Assembly: GCF_036323735.1 (NCBI RefSeq)
Contig: NC_086034.1
Location: 30,558,439-30,622,438 of the forward strand
Reading direction: 5' to 3'
DNA length: 64,000 nucleotides
DNA from: Rattus norvegicus
Taxonomy: Eukaryota > Chordata > Mammalia > Rodentia > Muridae
Of the stretch, positions 1 to 11,486 are shown piece by piece. The first letter of the stretch is position 1, and the number at the start of each line of letters is the position of its first letter. The position numbers and the translations under genes are program-made. The notes under the pieces are model-generated. The model made no database searches. It had not been told where the DNA came from and was given only the letters and a program-made list of their open reading frames with translations.

Positions 1-171
1 TGAGGACACTGAGCACTTGTATTTATAAATTTACTTTTATACCAAATTATTGTCTCCAGCATTACTGTTTTGGATATATAAAGAATGAGATTTTTTTACT
101 AACTGTTCCTATGTAAGGCCTATAATCTGTCTGGTATCATTGTCCTCCCTTGCTAAGGGGTCTAGGCAATC
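1..171. other. Unrecognised flank at window edge
   Basis: AT-rich sequence with no frame or repeat I recognise. It could be further internal sequence of the decayed retrovirus that follows on the minus strand, but nothing shows this directly. Confidence 0.3.
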
Positions 172-246
172 TAATTTGAGTTCTTAAATGGCCTATAAAG
201 GAACAGTACTAAGTGCTCTTAACCACTAAGCCATCTCTCCAGCCCC
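172..246 (-). repeat. B2/B3 SINE 5' head fragment
   Basis: The minus strand begins GGGGCTGGAGAGATGGCTTA, the pol III promoter-bearing head of rodent B2/B3 SINEs (lysine-tRNA derived). Only about 75 bp can be followed. The body downstream is too diverged or is missing, so this is a truncated copy with no function to infer. Confidence 0.75.
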
Positions 247-677
247 TCACCAGCTTTATTTACCTAAACATAAGCATTAATTAGAGATGCCAAATCCTAT
301 AAATACTGTACTAGAAATCCCTGAGCCGGCAAGGTGAGGCTGGGAGTTGAAAGTAAGCAAATGGAGTCTTCCTCTTTTCAAGAGGGTGTGTTATCAACTC
401 CATTACCATTTTCAAAGAGCTGGGTCTATGGTTTTGTTTAGTTGTCTGAGCCAGAGCACTGAAAGGACAGTGAGTTGTCAGACAATTCACACTGAAATCA
501 CTTTGATTTTAAGTAGAAAACCTGCCTCTAATATAGCATTAAGTAATTGTAAAATTTGAGGGCTAGTAGTATCTAAAAAAAAAAAAAAACAAAGAACGAA
601 AACTTTTTAATCAATTGTAAAACCACAAGCCACACATTGGCTATCAGCGTATGAATTGAAAGCTTAATTTTTAACAT
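247..677. other. Unrecognised AT-rich segment
   Basis: No coding or repeat similarity recognised. There is an A-run near 570-585. The position, just 3' of the RNase H scrap on the minus strand, makes further decayed retroviral pol sequence possible but not shown. Confidence 0.3.
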
Positions 678-866
678 TTAAAAACAGTGGCTACAGCACG
701 TAATGTAATTTAATAATCTGTGTTGAAGCAGGGGAAACTCAAGAGAATAAACAAGTGATCCAATCATACATGTAGCCTTTTCATTAGATGAACCACCTAT
801 AAATACACTAAGTGCATTTTCTATGGGTTGCATGCACAAATTTACAGTAAATACAAAAGCATGCAA
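678..866 (-). pseudogene. ERV class II RNase H remnant
   Basis: A 62-residue open stretch contains ENALSVFIGGSSNEKA (about residues 16-31). This matches the start of the RNase H domain in betaretrovirus-like pol, where an acidic catalytic residue sits between the aromatic residue and the Gly-Ser pair. Here that Asp is a Gly (codon at 795-797), so the domain could not be catalytic. It follows the reverse transcriptase scraps in the expected order on the same strand. The identification rests on this short motif and on synteny. Confidence 0.6.
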
Positions 867-1150
867 GGAGTAAAATTATCAATTTTGCCTGAAATTTGTA
901 TATGTAATAGGCCAAATATCAGTATTTTGTAATAACCAATTTGATTGCTGTTTGGAATAAGGTATGTTTCACCAGGTTTCTTTTTAAAATACTTCCATGA
1001 CTCTAGCCTACAATTTTGTACTAATGACAAAAGCTTTATCTCCAATGAGGATAACAAAGTTAAGTCCTCTGGTAAGGTGAGGTACTTTGGCAATTAACAT
1101 ATCCTTAGAAGCTTAAAATTAGTTTTAAATATTAAAAATGAATATTGAAT
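867..1150 (-). pseudogene. Probable ERV pol connection region, degenerate
   Basis: This lies between the reverse transcriptase box and the RNase H motif on the same strand. It holds an 83-residue open stretch (842-1093) with no motif I can place securely. Its position fits the thumb/connection part of pol, and the frame shifts relative to both neighbours. The assignment comes from order alone. Confidence 0.35.
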
Positions 1151-1560
1151 CTTCTCTGGAGCAATAGTTACTCCCCAAATGTTAAAGCTCATTTTGAGAG
1201 CAAAGGTTTGTAGTAAAAATGTCCATATACACTGAAAGATTCAAAGTTCTAACTTCTTACATTGAAGAAGCAACAAAATTACATAATATAAGGCTAGTAG
1301 CCACTCTTTTGTAAAAAATTTTTAATGATATCACTTCATGGGCTCTCTAAAATCATAAGCAAGCTCACAAAATAAAAACTCACAATCGCCAGGATGTAAA
1401 CAAACTGCATAAAAACAATCCTCTAAATCTATCTTGAAATGGCAGTTGGATAAGCAAACAAGCTGTAATGCTCTCACAAGTTCTAAAACCTCATCAATCC
1501 TTCGTAAATCTTGTAACAATCTCTACCTGTTTGATTTTTTTCTTAATTATAAATAAGTTT
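1151..1560 (-). pseudogene. ERV class II reverse transcriptase remnant
   Basis: The best frame at 1331-1519 reads LLQDLRRIDEV and then IDLEDCFYAVCLHPGDCE, the fingers and first catalytic Asp region of betaretrovirus-like reverse transcriptase. Just upstream a frame reads KKSNR-stop-RLLQDLR, with a stop where the family has Trp. Downstream, after a stop, pieces matching the next conserved block continue to 1221-1229. There the catalytic tetrad survives as Tyr-Met-Asp with the second Asp lost. Several stops and frame changes make this a clear pseudogene. Confidence 0.75.
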
Positions 1561-2890
1561 GAGTTAGTCAATGTAACACTGACAGTCTTTAATCACAATC
1601 TTTAAGATCTCTTTGTAACACCAGAGCACAGCCACAACTTTGGAAAGTCACCTGAATTCTGAGTATGTGACTAGGCAGCTGTTCTTGGGGCAGTGGAATT
1701 AGCATCAAAATACAGTAACTTTAGGGCAAACCACAACTTTGGCTATGACTGCCAATTCCTACATATGAACGCACGATGGTGCGGTCTCCAATACCTCAAC
1801 AAAGAGACATTGCCCTAAAATCTTTTAGAAGCCTGGTTTTTAGAATAAGAATTCCATAAAAATATTACCTCAATTTGGACCTGTTTCCCTAGGTTGGCTC
1901 ATATCCAAATTACAGTTTTAAGCCAACTTTCTGTTACCAATGTTACACCTTTTAAGCTGTGAAAGCTCCTGGTGTCTTTAGGATCAGCTAGTATAAACAT
2001 TTAGCCAGCCCCTAGGGAGCTTGTCCAGCAGACTTAGGCTTCTAGCTACAGATGTAGGCTCCAAAAGTCAATTGAAACTGTTTTTTATGCATTGTTCCCT
2101 TCTTGAAACGAGTTAAAACCAAGTCAAGGTGTGAACGACTGGCAGATAAAGTTTTTATCATTTTTTCTTTTGAACACGAAACATAAAACATTTAAACAAC
2201 GAGAAACAAAGACCACAGACATAAACTGACAGACATGGATAGCTTGGTGCACCAAGGACACACAATAGACATAGAGGGAAAAAACTAGATGGTGTCCCAC
2301 GATAGGGATCCACATATCCTACTTATGGAACCCAGAACTAGAAATAAGCATTTCTCCAATAGGAGCCAGCAGAGAGGCAGGACGTCTCCTGCCTTTCTTC
2401 TGTTCCCAGGAGAGCCCTGAAAAGTTTTTCTCTTTCTCCAAAGCATCTGTGGAGAGTCCGGGAGGACTGTTTTTCCCAAACCCATTCTCTCTCATGTCTA
2501 GGGTGTAAACTATCTCTAGTCAGGATCCAAAGACTAAAATATAACTCTAAAAGAACGCATATGCAAAAACACTTTACCATTACCTTGTCCCTTTTTTATT
2601 ACAAGTTTTACTTAAGCTAGCCCCACACTGCTTAAAATTAACCAGGGATACCTTTCATCAATAAAACAAAAAAACTTGATTAAATCCTTTTTCTTAACTC
2701 TTAATCCTCTCTCCCTGAGTGAGCGCTTGATCTCTCCTATGAAACAAGCCTCCTAAATCCATACCTTCCCCATGGCAATTAGACGACAATTATTCGACCG
2801 GTCCTTACGAGCGATGCGGCCTGAAGAGTCCTTGATTCCCGCTGCAGCTCTCTTATCTCCATCGTCCTGTAGTCGGCCTTGCTTCGGGGT
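1561..2890 (-). other. ERV leader and unrecognised interior
   Basis: This separates the primer-binding site from the reverse transcriptase scraps. The first ~140 bp after the primer site would be the untranslated leader. I recognise no gag or protease motif, and the open frames at 2285-2580 look like chance frames. The region may combine deleted retroviral sequence with later insertions. Confidence 0.4.
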
Positions 2891-2908
2891 CCCTGTGTTC
2901 GGGCGCCA
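2891..2908 (-). promoter_or_regulatory. Retroviral primer-binding site, tRNA-Lys type
   Basis: The minus strand reads TGGCGCCCGAACACAGGG, two bases after the CA that closes the LTR. It matches the primer site complementary to the 3' end of tRNA-Lys3, with a two-base AC insertion after GAACA. Placement directly next to the LTR end fixes the orientation of the element. Confidence 0.85.
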
Positions 2909-2910
2909 CT

Positions 2911-3414
2911 TGTCCCCGCCAGCGGGGACCCAGTTATTCAGGGTCCCGAAGAGGCTTTCTACCTGTGGGCCAAAATGGGGGTGAAGAGAAGAAGGAGACC
3001 AAGCAAAAGTTCTGTTGTCAAGGTCTCGTTTATTGGGATGAACATTGCAGCTTTTAAGGCTTTCAGGTAGGGGGAGTGACCTTTGTGAAATATGAAGGAG
3101 GGGGAGATGAGGGTATAGGCAGTGATAGCTGGAGGCAAAGAAGTCAGGCGATGAGGTCAGGTGGTGGAGACACTGGGTGTTGACTGAGGAGATAACTGGT
3201 ATCTGCTGAGGGAAGGTATCTGCTGAAGGGAGCTGAGGCATCCCTTGAATGTTATACTCCTGTGCCGTAAATTCATGGGAGAGGCTTTATCCAACAATCT
3301 TAAGATTTATGGCAGTAATCTTCGGGGTGAGTCTCTGTGGCCAAACAGCCCAGAGTCACTTTGAACCATGCAGTCAAAAAGTGGCTAGGCCCAAATCCAA
3401 TATGGCTCCGTGCA
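2911..3414 (-). repeat. 5' LTR of class II ERV
   Basis: About 504 bp. On the minus strand it begins TGCACGGAGCCATATTGG, just after a run of 14 G (3415-3428 as C), and ends GGGGACA before the primer site. It carries CTTAAAAG as a weak TATA-like box and CAATAAACGAGACC as a polyadenylation signal (near 3030). A 162-codon open frame on the same strand (2753-3241) crosses the LTR/leader boundary and is not a gene. The start of the LTR is less certain than its end because of the G-run. Confidence 0.7.
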
Positions 3415-3428
3415 CCCCCCCCCCCCGG

Positions 3429-4609
3429 GGACTAATATTTTTTGCAAAACAAGATTGTTGATTTATCATGTTATTATCAATCTGTTACTAGTGAAATCAT
3501 AATTTAAAAAGCTTATTAGTGATTTATTTTTATTTTACTCATTTTTTATTTTAATGAGAATGTAGTCTCTCCTGTGTACCTTTTAAATTTTCTTACATTT
3601 TAACTCTTGTTATAACAATTTCAATGTGTGATGGATCAATGTGAAAGTAAAATTAATGTCATCAGTATTCATGGGCAACAAGACTTCCTCTTAAAGGTTA
3701 AGTTTGTAGAGGAGTCAATAGCAGTGTAAAATACCACAACAAGATCTTTTATCATCGATTCTTCTTCTTTCATCACTTGCCGTCAAAGCAGTAGGACAAT
3801 AACACAGAAATGTATGTTGGTGACCACTCAGACCCCAAATCTCCATCCACAAATGCAAAAGAAAACTTCTGCACAGTATACAAAGGAGCTCTCCCATACT
3901 TAGGCAGAATCTGATGTCTTAACTAAACAGCCCAGGTGCAAACCTTGTCAAACGTTCTTTAACATCTGTGTAAACTCCATGATGCAGTAAAGTTAAACAG
4001 ACCCAAGGGAGTACAGAGAACAACATGAACTAGTGAGGTTGGAAACAGAGCCCACAGAATCTGGTAATAGTGATTTCTTTCTTGCAGCAGAAGTTTGGAC
4101 TTTCTTGAGCTCTCATGTTAAAACACACACAATATCAGAAGGATAAAACACATGAGCAGGTGGAAATATTTGCAATAAAACTGACAAGGTTTCTTCCCAA
4201 TATTGGTGGGGAGCACAATCCCACCAGTAGTGATTGGCATTTGATCATCTACTGTAAAGGAAACAAAGGTTAATAATTAGGCACCTGACAGTCAAGAAAA
4301 GAGGAGAGCCCCGAAATACAAAACATGTATCCGTTCCTTGGAGAATCTCACATAATAATCCAATTTTACAAAAACTCCTAAAGCTACAGGGTAGGTCCAC
4401 TGCACTTGCAGAATAACTTGGATTTTACAGTAAGATCTATGGGATCTTATAGGATCTTATGGGATGGAGTCTGAGGTAGTGAGAATGGGACTACCAGGTA
4501 TGTGTTTCCAGATAAGATCAGGACATGCCCAGTGAGGACCAGAGAGGGAGATAGTCTAGAGCAGATTATGAAGAGAGGGAACCTCAGAAAGCAAGATTTC
4601 ACATTATAA
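3429..4609. other. Unrecognised intergenic sequence
   Basis: About 1.2 kb with ordinary AT-rich composition. I see no repeat, exon or RNA gene. A short local repetition of GGATCTTATG is present near 4440-4465. Confidence 0.5.
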
Positions 4610-4694
4610 GTATATACAAATATATATATATATATACATATATATATGTGTGTGTGTGTTGGGTGTGTGTGTGTGTATCATATTATATATATAT
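4610..4694. repeat. Compound (TA)n/(TG)n microsatellite
   Basis: A TA tract passes into two TG tracts and back into TA. It is imperfect and probably length-variable. The flanks carry no gene signal. Confidence 0.9.
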
Positions 4695-4756
4695 TAAGCA
4701 CATAACCAATTAAAGTTTCTTCAGTAACAAAATATTAAAGAGGGGAAATAGCTTTT

Positions 4757-4859
4757 TTTTTTTTTTTTGGTTTTTTTTTTTTTTTCGGAGCTGGGGACCG
4801 AACCCAGGGCCTTGCGCTTCCTAGGCAAGTGCTCTACCACTGAGCTAAATCCCCAACCC
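4757..4859 (-). mobile_element. ID SINE (rat)
   Basis: The body at 4786-4859 is the complement of GGGTTGGGGATTTAGCTCAG through to GGTCCCCAGCTCCG. This is the ~75-bp ID element, derived from tRNA-Ala/BC1 RNA, with A and B box pol III promoter elements. The A-tail appears as two T blocks split by GG. Target duplication: GGGGAAATAGCTTTT at 4742-4756 and GGGGAATAGCTTTT at 4860-4873, with one base lost. Near-consensus sequence and a clear duplication indicate a young insertion. Confidence 0.95.
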
Positions 4860-4873
4860 GGGGAATAGCTTTT

Positions 4874-5565
4874 TATAGAAAATATGAACTCCAAACAATC
4901 TTCAAACCAATCTACTAAAGATGCCACAAAATATGAATGAGCGAATTACTGTAGAAAAATTCAAGATGAAATTAGGAATGAAAAAGTAACAAAAATGTAG
5001 AAGAAGAGAATTAAAGTCTTTATGAAGGCAAAAAATGAAAACTTTAAAATAAGTGATAGTAAGGATTTAAGAAAAAATGAAGACTTAATAAAAACATAGA
5101 AAATCTAAGATAAGGATAAATTTAATCTGCTAGAAAAAAAGCAAGGATACCAGAATAAGAAATATTACTACAAATGATGGTTTGGTTAAAAGGACTTGTC
5201 CAGAAAAAAGAAAGGACATTTGACATCATTCAGGATTAAATGGAAAACTAATGCCAAAACATAGTATAGTAAAATGACCAGAATGCAAAGAAAACTCAAC
5301 CCACCTCCCATGTGCATCCCAGTAAATTAAGTAATTCATAAGGAAGCAAAATAAAATTGTAATAATACCTCTCAACAACATTGATTTATAACATTAAAGG
5401 ATATTACAGTTTCAAATGAAGTCAATGGAAGGAAAAGTTTTACAGTCAACAAAACTAATCCTTTGATTAATCCTTTGATTAATCAAAAGAGCACTATTAG
5501 TAAATAGTAGCTAAAATATTTTTGTTCTGTATCCATGTAATTTTCTTTTCTTTTCTTATTGTTTT
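4874..5565. other. A-rich unrecognised sequence
   Basis: Strongly A-rich on the plus strand (for example 4960-5190), which is the style of an ancient L1 but without any motif I can translate. A short direct repeat, CCTTTGATTAAT, occurs twice at 5460-5483. Confidence 0.35.
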
Positions 5566-5640
5566 CTTTTTGATTTGGTACTTGGGATTGACCTTTACGC
5601 TTAGCACATGCTAGGCAAGTACTCAGTATTCGAGCCTTCA
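5566..5640 (-). repeat. Old ID/B4-type SINE fragment
   Basis: The plus strand reads TTGGTACTTGGGATTGAC and then CACATGCTAGGCAAGTACTC. This is the reverse complement of the tRNA-like head of B4/ID SINEs, heavily diverged. The T-rich stretch before it (5535-5565) would be the tail. Confidence 0.5.
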
Positions 5641-5890
5641 TATTATTTAAATTGTATAAAATGTTAATAATTAGAACTATGTTTATTTTTAGCATTATAA
5701 AGACTTCATTAAGAAATTTTTATGGAAACAAAATTTATTTTCATTTGAAAATAAAACTGGAATATTATATATTTTAGTACTGTATTTAGATGATTTTCTT
5801 TCCTCCCTTCCCCCTCAACCAGTCAGTCTGTCTTGTGTTCTCTCCACTTCCTCTCAAACCAATGGCATCTTTGTTAATGATAGTAGTTAT

Positions 5891-5967
5891 TTGTGTGCGT
5901 GTGTGTGCACTCATGCATGTGTAGATGTGTGTGCACGTGTGTGTGTGTGTGTGTGTTTGTGTGCATA
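5891..5967. repeat. Imperfect (GT)n microsatellite
   Basis: Interrupted GT repeats with GCAC and ATGC interruptions and a longer pure block at 5938-5956. Confidence 0.85.
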
Positions 5968-6246
5968 TAACTACAACATGATGGATTCATTAGCAGTTGC
6001 TCATATGTACACATGTTTAGGGTTGGCTATCTGGATTAAATAACCTACCAGGAGATCATCCTTGGATAAGACTGATTATCTCTCAGCAGGCATTGACTGG
6101 CTATAAATCTTCAATGACAGGGGTGATCTTGGGAGGTTTCCCTCATCCAGGTTGACATGTCAGCTGGTGTCAAGGTCTTGTTTAGCCACCATATTGGTGA
6201 AACTTCATGGCTAAAATGTTCATGCCACATAGAAAACACTATCTTG

Positions 6247-7750
6247 TTCAGGAAATTTCCCATGTGTTCAAGGCTCTTCCTCACTTTCTCTTCTATTAGA
6301 GATCTTTACCAATCTTACATCCAATAGAGGGATAATATCTAATATATACAAGGAACTCACAAAGTTAGACTCCAGAGAAACAAATAATTCTATTAAAAAA
6401 TGGGGTATAGAGCTAAACAAAGAATTCTCAACCGAGGAATGCCTAATGGCTGAGAAGCACTAAAGAAATGTTCAAAGTCATCAGGGAAATGCAAATCAAA
6501 ATGACCCCAAGATTCCACCTCACTCCAGTGAGAATGGCTAAGATAAAAACTCAGGTGACAACAGATGCTGGCTAGGATGTGGAGAAAGAGGAACACTCCT
6601 CCATTGTTGGTGGGATTGCAAACTGGTACAACCACTCCGGAAATCAGTCTAGCAGTTCCTCAGAAAATTAGACATAGTACTACATGAGGATGAAGCTATA
6701 TCACTCCTGGGCATATACCCAAAAGATGCTCCAACATACAACAAGGACACATGCTCCACTATATTCATAGCAGCCTTATTTATAATAGGCAGAAGCTGGA
6801 AAGAACCCAGATGTCCTTCAACACTGGAATGGATACAGAAAATGTGGTGCATTTACACAATGGAGTACTACTCAGCTACCAAAAACAATGACTTCAAGAA
6901 ATTCTTAGGCAAGTGGATGGAACTAGAAAATATCATCCTGAGTGAGGTAACCCAAATACAAAAGAACATACGTGGTATGAACTCACTGATAAGTGGATAT
7001 TAGCACAAAACCTCCGAATACTCAATATACAATTCAAGGACCACATGAAGCTCAAGAAGTAAGACCAAAATATGGATGCTTCAGTCTTTCTTAGAAAAGG
7101 GAGCAAAATACTCACAGGAGGAAATTCAGAAATAAAGTGTGGAGCAGAGATTGAAGGGAAGGCCATCCACAGACTGTCCCACGTGGGGATCTACCTCACA
7201 TACAGTCACGAAATCCAGACACTATGGTGGAATTCAAGAAGTGCATGCTGACAGGAGCCTGATATAGCTGTTTCCTGAGAGGCTCTGCCAGAGCCTGACA
7301 AATATAGAGGTGGATGCTCACAGCCAACCACTGGAGTGAGATGGGGTTCACAATGGAAGAGGTGGAGGAAGTGCTGAAGGAGTTGAAGGGGCTTGCAACT
7401 CCTTAGGAAGAACAACAATATTAATCAACCAGACCCCCAAGCTCCTAGGAACTAAATCAAATAAAGAGTACACCTGGAGGGACCCATGGCTTCAGCTGCA
7501 TATGAAGCAGAGGATGGACTTGTTGAACATCAATGGGAGAAGCCTCCAGTCTTGTGAAGGCTTGATGCCCCAATGTATCGGAATGCCAGAACAGGGAGGC
7601 AGAAGTGATTGGGTGGGTAGCTGGGTGGGGGAGTACTCTCATAGAAGCAGGGGGAGAGGGGATGGAATAGTTTCTGGAAAGAAACCAGTAAAGGGGATAA
7701 CATTTGAAATGTAAATCAATAAAATACCCAATAAACAAAAAGAAAAAAAT
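6247..7750 (+). mobile_element. 5'-inverted (twin-primed) L1 copy
   Basis: From 6300 to 7750 the plus strand carries the last part of L1 ORF2, the 3' UTR and an A-rich end. ORF2 is broken by stops. Bases 6247-6299 are L1 sequence in the opposite orientation, matching the ORF2 segment that lies about 170 bp upstream in an uninterrupted element. The block is flanked by the perfect 15-bp repeat GAAAACACTATCTTG (6232-6246 and 7751-7765). Inversion at the 5' end with intact target duplications is the hallmark of twin priming during target-primed reverse transcription. Divergence from the 48-62 kb L1s suggests an older L1 or Lx subfamily. Confidence 0.9.
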
Positions 7751-7765
7751 GAAAACACTATCTTG

Positions 7766-8767
7766 GAGAAGAAATCCTATTTCTGTAGATTTTAGAAATT
7801 GTCAATGTTTGAAAATTTTAACATTTGTAAAATAAAAAAAATGCTTTCTGCCATTTTCCTTGAGCATCAGTTCTAGGGCCTGAATTGTACATGTATTATC
7901 AATTGATTTGGGAACTCTATAGTCAGTTATTCTCTGCAGTTTGAACAGTTTAGGCTTTTTGTAACAGTGTCCAATTCAGGCAAAAGGAAGCTTCTTTGAT
8001 GAGAGGTAGGAGCTATGCTTACTTATGGGTTTCAGCATAAATGTTTATTATGCAGTTGGAAATTATAATGGTTTTGGAAAGTGACACTACTAGATTCTCC
8101 CTTAGGATCTATGACATCCCAAGCCAAAGTAGTTGACTAGATTTACTATACTTAGGGTGAATTCTCTCCTATTCAGTGGGCTAAAAGCCCAGTTAGGCAT
8201 CTGCTTGTAAGGGCCACAAGAACATACTTTGGGGTGTCCCGACCTTTCTGAGGAATTTACTAGGGGAGAAGCTTCATGTAACCCAAAAGCACAGAGGTGC
8301 ACAAACCGTCCCTAGCTGTTAGAACAACATTTTTGATAGTCATTTGTAGACTTAAAGATGAATAAGAGCAGAAAGTGAGATGTGAGAAATGATAGCAGTG
8401 GCTGTGATGATGGAGACACAGAAGAAAGAGCAAATGGAGAAACGTAGAAAAAGTAACTGCTTTCATTAATCTAAACAGAGCAGTGTTAGGATGGCCATCC
8501 AGAGTGTTCTACATGTAGTGCAATCTGAAGCATTAATGCATGTGGAATATTTGAGTTATGCAATTCCCTGTGTGTGTACGTATGTATGTCCGTTTGTGCA
8601 ATATGATTTGCACACGTGTGTATAGCTCTGTGTACATGTATATTTAGTTTAGAGGCTGAACCAAACCAGTAGACTAGACTTAGTGAGTGCAGCATCCTTT
8701 CCCATTTCTGATGTTCTCTGACCACTAGCTGTTGCCTTAGAGATGTTTGCTGTGGCAGCTTTGGCGA
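7766..8767. other. Unrecognised intergenic sequence
   Basis: About 1 kb with no gene or repeat I recognise, apart from a weak GT-rich patch near 8565-8640. Confidence 0.45.
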
Positions 8768-8779
8768 CTTTGTTTCCTT

Positions 8780-9288
8780 CTCCCGTTTTTTTAATTGGAT
8801 ATTTTTTATTGACATTTCAAATGTTATCCCCTTTCTGGTTTCCCATCCATAAATCCCTTATCCCATCCTGCTCCCCTTCTTCTATGAGGGTGTTCCCCCA
8901 CCCATCATCCACCCCTTCCTGCCTCCCCACTCTGACATTCTGCTACACTAGGGGGGGGATACAGCCTTGGCAGGACCAAGGTCTTCTCTTCCTATTGGTG
9001 CCCCAAAAGGCCATTCTCTGCTACCTATGCAGCTGGACCCATGGGTCTGCCCATGTGTACTCTTTGGGTAGTGCTTTAGGCCCTGGGACCTCTGGTTGGT
9101 TGGCATTGTTGTTCCTATGGGGTTGCAAGACCCTTCAGCTCCTTCAATCCTTTCTCTAACTCCTCCAGTGGGGATCCCATTCTTAGTTCAATGTTTGCTG
9201 TGAGCATTGACATCTGTATTTGTCATGCTCTGGCTGAGCCTCTCAAGGAGACATCTATATCAGGTTCCTGTCAACATGCACTTCTCAG
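8780..9288 (-). mobile_element. L1 3'-UTR fragment
   Basis: The minus strand holds the end of an L1 3' UTR. The plus strand shows the reverse of its tail (TTTTTTTAATTGGATATTTT) and then the C-rich stretch at 8850-8935 that is the complement of the L1 G-rich tract. It is 5' truncated within the UTR, so no ORF2 remains. A likely target duplication is CTTTGTTTCCTT (8768-8779) against CTTTGTTTTCTT (9289-9300), 11 of 12 bases equal. Confidence 0.85.
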
Positions 9289-9300
9289 CTTTGTTTTCTT

Positions 9301-9639
9301 AATGTGGGTGCTGGGTGTTCTGATGCAGATCCTTATGCCTGCCTCTTGTCGGCCAATTAACTGACCAAAGTACCTCCTCAGCCTACTTTGTTCTTACTAG
9401 GGATCCTCAGTGCCAGTACCAATTAAAGAGAATATATTACATAACAGGTCTTGTTAAAGCTACCCTTAGACATTGTACTACTAAATTTGAATTAGAAATG
9501 AGTATAGTTTCTCAATATTTTCATTAAGACTTTGAGGATATTATTCATGCATATGTATCTTGGTCATATTTGCCTTCACTTCTCCCCCTAAGGACTCCGA
9601 GATCTGATCCAACTTGTTCTGTCTTTCCGGTTTAGATTT
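9301..9639. other. Unrecognised sequence
   Basis: No gene signal. The first 40 bases, GTGGGTGCTGGGTGTTCTGATG, may be a scrap of an older rodent SINE into which the preceding L1 inserted. Confidence 0.35.
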
Positions 9640-9990
9640 TTGTCAACTTGATGCAGACAAGAGAAACCTCAACTAAGACAACAGTCCCTCCATCAGATTG
9701 CCTGTAGGGAGTTTCCCTGATTAATGATTGATGTTACAGAGCACAACCCAGTGGAGGAATTTGGTTCTGAGTGAGATAAGAAAGCAAGCTGATCAAGCTG
9801 CAGAGAAAAAAAGTCAGTAAGCAACTTTTCCATGGTCTCCGGTTCAGTTCCTGTCTCCCGTTCCCTGCCTTGAGCTGTTTTCAGAATGGACTATGATCAC
9901 AACCTGGAAGCCAAACAAACTTTTCCCCCCTCCAAGTGGCTTTTGTTTTATTACAGCAATAAAAAACAAAACGTAAAAAAAAATCCCAAA
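9640..9990 (+). repeat. Rodent medium-reiterated repeat (family name uncertain)
   Basis: It begins TTTTTGTCAACTTGATGCAGAC and continues through AACCTCAACTAAGACAAC and AGAAAGCAAGCTGATCAAGC to TTACAGCAATAAAAAAC. I know this arrangement as a very common dispersed rodent repeat, but I cannot name the family with certainty. A more diverged relative lies in the opposite orientation at 26237-26610. Confidence 0.6.
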
Positions 9991-11259
9991 AAACCCATAA
10001 CGTGATGCTGTCCACACAGTAACAGGTTTGGTGCCATACACTGGAAGGCGGTCTGCCTTGCAGGGACTGCACCCTTACAGAAAATTGATTGTCTTTTTGT
10101 CTGTCGATAGCTTCTCAGTTAGGGTTGGGGACTTTTGAGTTCCTCCTCCCACAGTTCCGGAATATTGACTGGCGTCATAAGGCATTGCTTAATCTAGTCC
10201 CTTGGAAAGTCTTAGAAATAACAAACTGGCAGAGTTGTAGTCAGTGAATTGCATGCTTTAAACATTACTCCATAACATTGAAATTAAAAACTCTACTAGT
10301 TCTTAGTTTAATATTTGTTTGTATTGCTGAACTGGATAGAGGGAGCACAAAATAAAACAGAATCACTTTGGTACATGAGATAATAAGGGAGGAATCAAAA
10401 ATCATTAAGACCATTTCAAATCACAGGAGTCATTACGAGCATGTGTCCACTAGCCAAAATTGAAACAATTTAATTTTCACTAGCAATAAAAAATTGTGAT
10501 GAATAGAAACACAAGGAACACTTAAATCAATGAGCTTTCAGTATAGATTATTTTTTGGGCAGATTTGAAGCAAAGTCATTAGTGTGATAAATTGTTTTAT
10601 GAAGGGAAAGAATTAAGACTTTAACCTTCTTTTCTCTAAATTAACAAGACTACCAATTTACAGCTGATGTATGTGACAAGTATGATAGAATTAATATATT
10701 GCTGTTCTGAAACTTCTAATATATTCAAATAAAGGGACTTTGAGAAACAATGTTGCTAAAACCAGTGACATATGAAATGGTCAATAAATGACTGGTAGAA
10801 AGAACAGCCCTGAAGTCTACTTGCTGAAGTAAAACTTTGAATGCCATGCCTGTATTAATGTACTTACAGGGCCCTCCGAGGGCAGGAGAAATATTTGGCT
10901 GACTCAGCAAAACCAGTCCAACAGTGTCAATAATGGAGATGGAGCTGAAGAAAAGGCGGCACTTTGGACATCACAATCATTTTGTTTTTGTAAACTCAAA
11001 AATAAAATTCATTAATCCTGTTTTCAAGGTAAGAAAAAGGACCCTTCACAGAAGAAGGAGTGCTAAGATAGTAATGGTGGAGAGGAAGGCTTTCTGGGAT
11101 GCTTGGCCGAGTTCATGATGTTCTGACTGGGTGGTGGTGCAGAAACACTCTGTAATAATGCACAGTACATATGTGTTCGGTAACTTTAAAAACTATTTTA
11201 AATTACTTTCTTCTATTGATAATAGAATTTTTTGCATAATATATCCTGATTACAGTTTC
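9991..11259. other. Unrecognised AT-rich sequence
   Basis: No exon or RNA gene seen. A 70-bp patch near 10105-10175 resembles a piece of another dispersed rodent repeat but is too short to assign. Confidence 0.4.
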
Positions 11260-11284
11260 CACTTGAAGCTTAGTGGTGATTCTA

Positions 11285-11436
11285 TTAGGCTTTTCCTAGG
11301 GATCTAGCAACACCTGATGTCATCATTTGCATCTGGGGACCAGTGCAGGTGCTGGCTGTGTATAAAAGGGCTGTCCACCACCCCAGAGCTCTCTGTCTCT
11401 TTGTCTCTCTCTGCCTCTTTCTGTATCTCTCTCTCT

Positions 11437-11486
<50 letters not shown>

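Larger units (their letters stand above)
678..3414 (-). mobile_element. Decayed class II (ERVK-like) endogenous retrovirus, 5' half and pol scraps
   Basis: Read on the minus strand the order is LTR (2911-3414), primer-binding site (2891-2908), a short leader and unrecognised region (about 1560-2890), reverse transcriptase scraps (1150-1560) and an RNase H scrap (678-866). Only about 1.3 kb separates the primer site from reverse transcriptase, far less than the roughly 3 kb that gag plus protease need, so the interior is deleted. Stops and frameshifts are frequent throughout. No matching 3' LTR is visible before the left edge, so the element is either truncated or runs out of the window. It is an old, inactive copy. 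Confidence 0.75.

Noticed and set aside
2753..3241. 162-codon minus-strand open frame
   Set aside because: It crosses an LTR and leader; the primer-binding site lies inside it. No protein family fits.
4786..4859. tRNA gene (tRNA-Ala-like)
   Set aside because: The tRNA-like sequence is the ID SINE body with A-tail and target duplication, not a functional tRNA gene.
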